Positions 24,718-31,328 of a stretch of 46,065 bases of DNA are shown in pieces; the stretch's first letter is position 1, and each line of letters begins with the position of its first letter. The DNA is from Lentisphaeria bacterium (GTDB lineage Bacteria; Verrucomicrobiota; Lentisphaeria; Victivallales; Victivallaceae). Below the pieces are notes generated by a model. It had not been told where the DNA came from. It did no database searches and was given only the letters and a program-made list of their open reading frames with translations. A program made the position numbers and the translations under genes. Location: NCBI GenBank assembly GCA_900768505.1, contig CAAGED010000046.1, positions 1 through 46,065 of the forward strand, written 5' to 3'.

Positions 24718-24762
24718 ATGATCGTTGTTTTTGCCGTATTTTTTGCCGCACCTTGGATTTAG
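24718..24762 (+). CDS. Candidate 14-residue leader peptide
   Basis: ATG at 24718 opens a 14-codon frame (MIVVFAVFFAAPWI) that ends in TAG. GAGGAG (24709-24714) lies 3 nt before the ATG. The peptide is almost wholly hydrophobic. It sits about 25 nt before a hairpin with a U7 tract. This is the layout of a translated leader that controls attenuation, but no run of a single regulatory amino acid is present. Chance is not excluded. Confidence 0.35.
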   Translation: MIVVFAVFFAAPWI

Positions 24763-24786
24763 TCTGCTTTTGAGGAGAAGCCGGAC

Positions 24787-24865
24787 TTTTTCAGAGGGGG
24801 GAGCGGCAGGCGCAAAGGCGATATCCCCGCCGGGGGATTCCTGAAAAATTTTTTTCAATATCGCC
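24787..24865 (+). promoter_or_regulatory. Candidate attenuator/pseudoknot in the moxR leader
   Basis: Pairing A joins TTTTTCAG (24787-24794) to CTGAAAAA (24841-24848) and is followed directly by seven T's (24849-24855), a possible intrinsic terminator. Pairing B joins GGCGATAT (24817-24824) to ATATCGCC (24858-24865). The two pairings cross, so they either exclude one another or form a pseudoknot. A small hairpin ATCCCC/GGGGAT (24823-24838) fits inside. No known riboswitch class was recognised. Confidence 0.45.
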
Positions 24866-24986
24866 GCGGCAAATCAGCGTGTCATTTCAGAAAAAATCTT
24901 CTACTGCGTCGATGTAAATTCAGCAAAATTATTATACAGAATTTTATACCTAAAAATAATGGAAATTTTTTTGAGGAGGCAACATC

Positions 24987-26009
24987 ATGGCTAATCCGAA
25001 TCTTCAGGAATTGCAAAACGAAATCAAAAACAAAACCGCCTTTTTACAGGTTTTACGCAGCGAAATGGGACGCATCATCGCCGGTCAGGAAAAGCTTATT
25101 GATCGTTTGATGCTGGCACTGGTGGCCAATGGTCACGTACTGCTGGAAGGCGTGCCAGGCTTAGCAAAAACATTGGCGGTGAAAACGCTTTCTCAGTCTC
25201 TTAACGGCAAATTTTCCCGCTTGCAGTTTACTCCGGATTTATTGCCTGCCGACCTTATTGGCAGTCGGATTTACAATGCCGCCACGCAGGAGTTCATGAC
25301 CAGGTTGGGGCCGATTTTTGCCAATATTGTTTTGGCGGATGAAATAAACCGCGCCCCGGCTAAGGTGCAGAGTGCCCTTCTGGAGTGCATGCAGGAACGT
25401 CAAATTACCATTGCCGGTGAAACTCACCAGCTGCCAAGACCGTTTCTGGTGCTGGCAACTCAAAACCCCATCGAGCAGGAGGGTACTTACCCGCTGCCCG
25501 AGGCGCAGGTGGATCGTTTTATGTTCAAGGTTTTGATTGAGTATCCGCAGCGCAGTGAAGAGCTGCTTATTCTGGAGCGTATGGCTCACCCGGAGATAGC
25601 TCCGACGGCTCAGGTGGTGGCGACCATGGAGGATATTCTAACTGCCAGAAGTTGTCTGGATCAGATTTATCTGGATGAAAAGGTGGCTGATTACATTATG
25701 GATTTGGTTATCGGAACCCGTCCCGGACATCGTAATGAACTTTCATCCCGTCAAAACAACGTTAATTTGAGTGAACTGGATGGTAAAATTGAATACGGAG
25801 TCTCCCCGCGGGCAGTGATTAATCTGGCGTTGGCTGCCAAGGGCGCGGCTTTGATGGCTGGCCGCGCTTATGTCGTACCCCAGGACGTCAAGGATATTGC
25901 GCCGGATGTGCTGCGGCATCGTCTGACGTTGAGTTACGAAGCCGAAGCGGAAAACATGGATGCTGATTCCATTATTAAAATTTTGCTTGATCAATTGAAA
26001 ACCCCGTAG
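24987..26009 (+). CDS. MoxR-family AAA+ ATPase
   Basis: A 340-residue MoxR ATPase, a chaperone-like AAA+ protein that works with VWA-domain proteins. Walker A is GVPGLAKT, Walker B is IVLADEINRAP, sensor 1 is in LATQNPIEQEGTYPLPEAQ, with the helical lid ending in RAYVVPQDVKDIAPDVLRHR. The ribosome-binding site GAGGAGG is strong. It is the first gene of a seven-gene plus-strand operon with DUF58 and Bat proteins, the usual setting for this family. Confidence 0.97.
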   Translation: MANPNLQELQNEIKNKTAFLQVLRSEMGRIIAGQEKLIDRLMLALVANGHVLLEGVPGLAKTLAVKTLSQSLNGKFSRLQFTPDLLPADLIGSRIYNAATQEFMTRLGPIFANIVLADEINRAPAKVQSALLECMQERQITIAGETHQLPRPFLVLATQNPIEQEGTYPLPEAQVDRFMFKVLIEYPQRSEELLILERMAHPEIAPTAQVVATMEDILTARSCLDQIYLDEKVADYIMDLVIGTRPGHRNELSSRQNNVNLSELDGKIEYGVSPRAVINLALAAKGAALMAGRAYVVPQDVKDIAPDVLRHRLTLSYEAEAENMDADSIIKILLDQLKTP

Positions 26010-26034
26010 CACGGACGGGAGAGCGAGGTCGAAT

Positions 26035-26916
26035 ATGAACTCTTCAGAGATCATAAAAAAAATTCGGGAGCTGGAAATCCGTACCAATCGGGAAGTGGAC
26101 GAAGTGATAGGCGGCGCTTATCACAGCGTGTTTCAAGGTCGTGGCATTGAGTTTGACGAAGTTAGGGAGTACACCAGTGACGACGACAGCCGGGACATCG
26201 ATTGGAACGTGACGGCACGGATGAATGCGCCATATGTAAAAAAATATACAGAAGAGCGGGAATTGACGGTTATGCTGCTTGTGGATATTTCCGGCTCGCA
26301 ATTTTTCGGCAGTTGCGGCGTCACCAAGCGCGAGAGTGTAATTGAGGCGGCGGCGATGCTAACTTTCAGTGCCATTCGCAATCATGACAAGGTCGGCTTG
26401 ATGCTCTTCAGCGATCAGGTGGAATTGTATTTGCCGCCCCGTTCCGGGCGTAAACATGCTTTGCGGTTGTTACGCGAGGTGCTTGCCCATGAAAATAACA
26501 GCTTGCAAACTAATATTGACCGGGCATTGAAGGAATGTCGTAATCTGCTTAAGAAGCGCAGTGTCGTTTTTTTGCTCAGTGATTTAATGGCGGAAGTGGA
26601 TTCGTTTGAGGTGGCGTTGCGGTTATTGAACCGGCGTCACGATGTGGTGGCGCTGCGCAGTTTTGATCCGGCGGAACGGAATTTGCCATCTTTGCAGGCG
26701 GTTAATTTTGAGGATTTGGAGAATGGTGAAGTGTTTTATGCTTCCGGCGGCAATGCCGAAGCTGCGGATTTCGTCCGGGTGGCGGAGGCTTGCCGGATGG
26801 AGCGGCAGCAGTTGTGTCGCCGCTGCGGAGTGGATTTAATCGAATTAAATACCTTGGAGTCGCCACTAAAGGCAATGGTGAATTTCTTCCGGCAGCGTCG
26901 CCGCAGACGGCGTTGA
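26035..26916 (+). CDS. DUF58 domain protein (VWA-like)
   Basis: A 293-residue cytosolic DUF58 protein. The family box GIEFDEVREYTSDDDSRDIDW lies near residues 39-59 and is followed by a VWA-like fold with a MIDAS-type DISGS (MLLVDISGSQ). Family members accompany MoxR ATPases and are thought to be regulatory or assembly partners. It starts 25 nt after moxR. The C terminus is very basic (RQRRRRRR). Confidence 0.95.
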   Translation: MNSSEIIKKIRELEIRTNREVDEVIGGAYHSVFQGRGIEFDEVREYTSDDDSRDIDWNVTARMNAPYVKKYTEERELTVMLLVDISGSQFFGSCGVTKRESVIEAAAMLTFSAIRNHDKVGLMLFSDQVELYLPPRSGRKHALRLLREVLAHENNSLQTNIDRALKECRNLLKKRSVVFLLSDLMAEVDSFEVALRLLNRRHDVVALRSFDPAERNLPSLQAVNFEDLENGEVFYASGGNAEAADFVRVAEACRMERQQLCRRCGVDLIELNTLESPLKAMVNFFRQRRRRRR

Positions 26917-26951
26917 AGTGTTTTTTCGTTTTTTGAGTGCAAGGAGTGAAA

Positions 26952-27977
26952 ATGAAGAATAATTTTGCTCGGAATGGAACAATTGCGGTAATTATTTTTA
27001 TAGCCCTGCTGGCCGTGGCCGGGCCTGCCGCATGGTACGAATATAACGGCAGTCAGGATGCGCCAATCGAATTGAATTCACCTTGGAAATGGGATACCCA
27101 GGAATCCAGGGTGGGGGAAGTTGTCAGCGGCAATATGAAAATCAGCGCCCCCTGGGGACAGGAACCAACGGGTGGCACGGCGGAGCTGGCTCCAGGGATT
27201 GCGGGAGGAAAAATCACAATACAACGGGTGGAAACCAATTATCTTTCCGGAGTTTATGAGGTTAAATTAATGGCAATTCCTTATCGGGCGATGGACTTCG
27301 AATCCGTTGGAACGCTGCGTTTGAATTATCCGGCAAAATTTGCTGAAAAAGTGCCGGCGGATTTAACTGCAATACATCTGCCGGGATTGAAATGTGTTAT
27401 GCCTGAAAATTTGCCGGACAGTGAATTGACATTGGCCGGGCTGGCGTCGCCGCCGGCGGGGAAGTGGAACATTCTCCATTATTTAATTATTTTTTCGGCG
27501 ATTTTGATCGTTGGCGCAATGATTTGGGGGATTAGCCGCAGCCGCCGCCGCGAAGTTGTGCCGGAGCCGCCCTGGGTTTCAGCGGAGCGGGAGTTGACGG
27601 ATTTGCGTACCAAGGTAGCCGGACACCCGGAATTGGTGATCCCGGGAGTGCTGAAAGTCAGTGATATTGTGCGGGAATATTTGGACGAGCGTTTTTCCTG
27701 GAGCACCACCCGGCAGACGGCGGCGGAATTTCTGCTGGAATTGACCAGGGGTGATTCACCGCTGACGCTGGAACACCGCAAGAGTTTGAAAAATTTTGTT
27801 TACGCGTCGGAATTGGTTAAATTTGCCGGCGACCATCCCACAATTGAGATGCTGGATAATGCCATCGATGAGGCGATCGCCCTGGTTGAGGATACAAAAA
27901 CAAGTCCTGAAAGCAATGAAGTTGAATCCGGTAAAATTAACGGCGGCTCAACAACAACGGAGGTGAAAAATGTTTAG
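26952..27977 (+). CDS. DUF4381-like membrane protein of the moxR-bat operon
   Basis: A 341-residue protein with an N-terminal membrane segment (about 7-25), an exported beta-rich domain, a second membrane helix (about 176-195) and a cytosolic helical domain with VSDIVREYLDERF and TRQTAAEFL. This layout and its place between DUF58 and BatA fit the DUF4381-type component common in MoxR operons. The ATG at 26952 is chosen because AAGGAG lies 5 nt upstream. The end overlaps batA by 8 nt. Confidence 0.8.
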   Translation: MKNNFARNGTIAVIIFIALLAVAGPAAWYEYNGSQDAPIELNSPWKWDTQESRVGEVVSGNMKISAPWGQEPTGGTAELAPGIAGGKITIQRVETNYLSGVYEVKLMAIPYRAMDFESVGTLRLNYPAKFAEKVPADLTAIHLPGLKCVMPENLPDSELTLAGLASPPAGKWNILHYLIIFSAILIVGAMIWGISRSRRREVVPEPPWVSAERELTDLRTKVAGHPELVIPGVLKVSDIVREYLDERFSWSTTRQTAAEFLLELTRGDSPLTLEHRKSLKNFVYASELVKFAGDHPTIEMLDNAIDEAIALVEDTKTSPESNEVESGKINGGSTTTEVKNV

Positions 27978-28998
27978 TTTTGCTTATCCCTGGTTGTTGT
28001 TGTTATTGCTTCCGGCGGCGTTATTGTGGTTGTATATCGGCTTTTTTAAGGCGCAGCCTACCCTGCGTTTTTCATTTGTGGCCGGATTTACGCGATATAG
28101 CACCGGATTGAAACGCCGTTTGAGCTGGTTGATTCTGATTTTGTACGGAGTAATATTAGTATTAATGGTTGTGGCGCTGGCTCGACCAAGGTTGGGAAAT
28201 GAGTTGGTAAAGGTTAGAGCCAAGGGTATTGATATGGTGTTGGCACTGGATGTTTCCGGCAGTATGAGTGCTTATGATTTACCGGAAAATTTGAATTTGC
28301 GCACCCGGGAGGAATTAATCAGCAACATCAGATCCGGCGTTGTTGTCGATCGACTCCAGGCGGCGGAAAAAGCGTTGACTGCGTTCGTGGAAAAACGTCC
28401 CAATGACCGTATTGGTTTGGTGGCATTCGGGTCATTGGCTTATCTGCTAACTCCACCGACCCTGGATCACGAGTTAATTTATGAACACCTGAAGAATCTG
28501 GAAACCGGAATGTTGGGCGATTCCACCAACATCGCTTCAGCGATTGTCTCCGGAACACGTCGTCTGGCGGATCGGGAATCACCGCGGCGAGTGCTGGTAT
28601 TGTTTACCGATGGTCAGAACAACGTGGATTACCGGATTACTCCCATTGAAGCGGCGGAATTGGCCAAAGCTAAAGAGGTGGTGATTTATACCGTTGGCAT
28701 CGGCGGTGACCGTTCGTTTTTTATTCAGGGCGGGCGGGTTTTTTCCGCTAATGCCGATTTGGATGTGTCAATGCTTAAAGCCATTGCTCAAACCGCCGGG
28801 GGCAAATACTTCCACGCCTCAGACGCTGCCGCGCTGGAAGAGGTGATGAATGAAATCAATGCCTTGGAGAAAACCAGCGCCGAACAACCTAAGATTGTCG
28901 AATATAAGGAATATGCACCGGATTTGGCAATGGCGGTACTAATTTTATTGGCCGTGGTTTGGACGCTTGAAAATACAATTTATCTGCGTTGTCCGTAG
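27970..28998 (+). CDS. batA: BatA-type VWA membrane protein
   Basis: A 342-residue protein with two N-terminal membrane helices (about 5-24 and 52-71), a VWA domain with an intact MIDAS (DVSGS, 94-98, plus later TNIASA and FTDGQNN), and one C-terminal helix. This is the BatA/BerfA-type layout from the Bacteroides aerotolerance (bat) operon. The gene starts 8 nt before the previous stop, so translation is probably coupled. In other bacteria Bat proteins affect envelope integrity, stress resistance or virulence. Confidence 0.92.
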   Translation: MFSFAYPWLLLLLLPAALLWLYIGFFKAQPTLRFSFVAGFTRYSTGLKRRLSWLILILYGVILVLMVVALARPRLGNELVKVRAKGIDMVLALDVSGSMSAYDLPENLNLRTREELISNIRSGVVVDRLQAAEKALTAFVEKRPNDRIGLVAFGSLAYLLTPPTLDHELIYEHLKNLETGMLGDSTNIASAIVSGTRRLADRESPRRVLVLFTDGQNNVDYRITPIEAAELAKAKEVVIYTVGIGGDRSFFIQGGRVFSANADLDVSMLKAIAQTAGGKYFHASDAAALEEVMNEINALEKTSAEQPKIVEYKEYAPDLAMAVLILLAVVWTLENTIYLRCP

Positions 28999-29028
28999 TG
29001 GCGGCGGATTAATCGTAAGAGGTAAAAA

Positions 29029-31290
29029 ATGAATTTTCTAAATGTTGAGTTATGGTATTTGTTACCTTTGGCGGCGGCAATTCTTATTGTATTTGGATGG
29101 ATTGGCCGCACAAAGCGTAAAAAAATATTAAAAATGTACCTGGGGAGGGAACGGGCGCAAAATTCTGCATTTGTTGTTTTTTCGCCGGAAAAAAGATTTT
29201 TGCGCAATTTATTGCTCGGATTGGTCTGGCTGCTGCTTCTCACCGCCGCTGCCCGACCCTGGTGGGGAAATAATCTGGTTGATTTTGAATCCGGCGGCCG
29301 GGATGTCATGATTGTTTTTGATGTATCGAAGAGTATGCTGGCCAACGACGTAGCGCCCAGCCGGCTGAAACATGCTAAAATGTTGCTGCGGGAAATTGTC
29401 AAAAAACATCCGGGAGACCGTTTCGGCCTGATCGCTTTTGCCGGAACTGCTTTCATGAGTTGCCCGCTGACCAGCGACAATATCAGTTTCGACGAATATC
29501 TAAATGAACTCGGCCCGGATACTGTGCCGGTGGGCGGAACCAATTTGGAAGCGGCGCTGAAAAGTGTTTTGCGTGGATTTGACGCCGCTGCCGGGAATGA
29601 TAAAGCAATTATAATTTTCACCGACGGAGAGGAGTTGACCGGCGACGCCACGGCGGTGCTGAACGAATTAAAGCGTACCAATTTGAAGTTGATGGTCGTT
29701 GGAGTTGGTTCCGACAGCGTAGGTGCGCCTATTCAACTGTTGGATGAAAGCGGGCAAACCACATTTTTACGTGACAACAACGGCGAGTTGGTGAAGAGTA
29801 AACTTAACACCGCCTTGCTAAAGCAGATTGCGGCAGTTACCGGAGGAACATTTTATCATTCGGATGCGATCAATACCCGCTTGGGTGAAATCAATCAGGC
29901 CCTCAACCGAGTTGGCGCCGGTGAAAGTAAAAATGATCGTAAAATGTTGCCAATTGAGCGGTTTATGCCGTTTTTAACCGGTGCGTTTATTTTTTTCGTT
30001 CTTTACCTGCTGATCTCGGAACGGCCTTGGCGTAAAATTAATCCCGGATTTGTCGGGGCGATTATTGTCGCGCTGCTGGGATATCCCCAGTTGACCAACG
30101 GCGAAACCGAGCCGCCACCGGATCAATTTGAGCGGTTGAAGGCGAGTGAAAATAGTGTTCAACTTCCGGCATGGGAGATTTACAATCAGGCGTTGAACAA
30201 CCAGCAAGCCGGCAATATTGCCGAGGCGAGAAATGGGTATGAAAAGGTGATTACCCGCAGCGGTGATAATTCGCAGTTGCGGGAATTTGCCAACCACAAT
30301 TATGGTGTTTCATTGCATGGCGAAGGCAGAACAATGTTGGCTGAGGCTGAAAAAGCGCTGCAAGGTGAAAATTTAGCAGAAGCGGAAAAAAAATGTTCTG
30401 ACGCAGACAATTTATTTAAACAGGCGGAGGAGTTTTACGTCAACTCCTTAAATTCCCAATTGGATAATTCGGATAAAAATTCGGTGGCGGAACCCTCAAA
30501 CTTCAGTGTAAAAAATCAGCAGTTGCTGCAGGCGGATTTACAGAATTTGTTCCAATTAAAAAAGGCGATCGAAGAGCTGCGGAAAAAAGAGCAGCAGGCT
30601 CAGAATAAAATTAATCAGGCGCTCCAGGAACAAAAAAAGCAGAATCAGCAGAATCAACAGAATCAGCAGAATCAGCAGAATCAACAGAATCAGCAGAATC
30701 AGCAGAATCAGCAGAATCAGCAGAATCAACAGAATCAGCAGAATCAACAGAATCAGCAGAATCAACAGAATCAACAGAATCAGCAGAATCAATCTGGCAC
30801 ATCAGAAAAGAGTACGGCGGAGCAGGCAACGGAGGATGCTCAAAAGGCCGTGGCGGATTTACAACGTCAGGCTGAAAGAATGCAGCAGAAATCTTTAGCT
30901 GAACAGGCAAAAAAGGCTCAGCAGTCACTTAAAGAGGCTCAGGAGGAGCAGCAGAAAAACAATAGTCAAAAAGCGATGGATAAGTTAAATGAGGCTCAAC
31001 AAGCTTTGAATTCGTCTCCAAACGAAGAAAAAAACATGGAAGACAAGGCGAATAAATCCGATGCTGCTGAGGCGGAAAATAAGCAATCCAGCGAAGAAAA
31101 ACTTCCGGAAAATGAAATCTCCGGCAACGACGTTGAAACAGCTTCTGAGTTGGGTGATCAAAAAGAGCAGAATATTTCACCAGAACAGGCAGCACGGCTT
31201 CTGGAGACCCTGGGCCGGGATGAAAACGATTTGAGAAAAAGTTTTCGACAATACAAACGCAAGCTCTCTCCGGTTGCCAAGGATTGGTAA
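29029..31290 (+). CDS. BatB-BatC fusion: VWA plus TPR protein with Gln/Asn repeat
   Basis: A 753-residue protein. Residues 1-330 are BatB-like: two N-terminal helices, a VWA domain with MIDAS DVSKS (98-102) and a third helix at about 307-330. A further hydrophobic stretch at about 339-356 (FVGAIIVALLGYPQLTNG) looks like the signal peptide of a former separate BatC. Then comes a TPR-like helical part (ASENSVQLPAWEIYNQALN onward), a coiled coil, (Gln-Asn-Gln) repeated 17 times at residues 538-588, and an acidic, Gln/Glu-rich tail. The tail should be periplasmic. AGAGG precedes the ATG. Confidence 0.9.
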   Translation: MNFLNVELWYLLPLAAAILIVFGWIGRTKRKKILKMYLGRERAQNSAFVVFSPEKRFLRNLLLGLVWLLLLTAAARPWWGNNLVDFESGGRDVMIVFDVSKSMLANDVAPSRLKHAKMLLREIVKKHPGDRFGLIAFAGTAFMSCPLTSDNISFDEYLNELGPDTVPVGGTNLEAALKSVLRGFDAAAGNDKAIIIFTDGEELTGDATAVLNELKRTNLKLMVVGVGSDSVGAPIQLLDESGQTTFLRDNNGELVKSKLNTALLKQIAAVTGGTFYHSDAINTRLGEINQALNRVGAGESKNDRKMLPIERFMPFLTGAFIFFVLYLLISERPWRKINPGFVGAIIVALLGYPQLTNGETEPPPDQFERLKASENSVQLPAWEIYNQALNNQQAGNIAEARNGYEKVITRSGDNSQLREFANHNYGVSLHGEGRTMLAEAEKALQGENLAEAEKKCSDADNLFKQAEEFYVNSLNSQLDNSDKNSVAEPSNFSVKNQQLLQADLQNLFQLKKAIEELRKKEQQAQNKINQALQEQKKQNQQNQQNQQNQQNQQNQQNQQNQQNQQNQQNQQNQQNQQNQQNQQNQQNQSGTSEKSTAEQATEDAQKAVADLQRQAERMQQKSLAEQAKKAQQSLKEAQEEQQKNNSQKAMDKLNEAQQALNSSPNEEKNMEDKANKSDAAEAENKQSSEEKLPENEISGNDVETASELGDQKEQNISPEQAARLLETLGRDENDLRKSFRQYKRKLSPVAKDW
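30640..30792 (+). repeat. 17-unit tandem repeat of 9 bp (CAG AAT CAR)
   Basis: The 153-bp tract is made of 17 in-frame copies of CAG AAT CAG or CAG AAT CAA, coding Gln-Asn-Gln. Only the last base of each unit varies, in the order G A G G A G G G G A G A G A A G A. The unit length is a multiple of three, so gain or loss by slippage keeps the frame. The antisense frames give spurious repetitive ORFs, which are not genes. Confidence 0.97.
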
Positions 31291-31328
31291 TTTTATATTA
31301 AACAGCAACTTGTTTAAAAGGCGATATT

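Larger units (their letters stand above)
24489..24986 (+). promoter_or_regulatory. Long leader region of the moxR-bat operon
   Basis: A 498-nt gap between divergent genes. From left to right it holds AT-rich sequence, a predicted promoter (24630-24657), a mini-ORF (24718-24762), two copies of TGAGGAGAAG (24708-24717 and 24771-24780), a structured GC-rich segment (24787-24865) and a ribosome-binding site GAGGAGG just before moxR. The leader would be about 320 nt, long enough for regulation by attenuation. Confidence 0.5.

Noticed and set aside
24787..24865. Small SRP RNA or 6S RNA
   Set aside because: The conserved SRP loop (GGAAGCAGCC-like) and a 6S-type long bulged hairpin are absent.
30556..30928. 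Antisense frames over the CAG/CAA repeat giving leucine/isoleucine-rich and Asp-Ser-rich repeat proteins
   Set aside because: They are the complements of the 9-bp repeat inside the BatB-C gene, with no ribosome-binding site.
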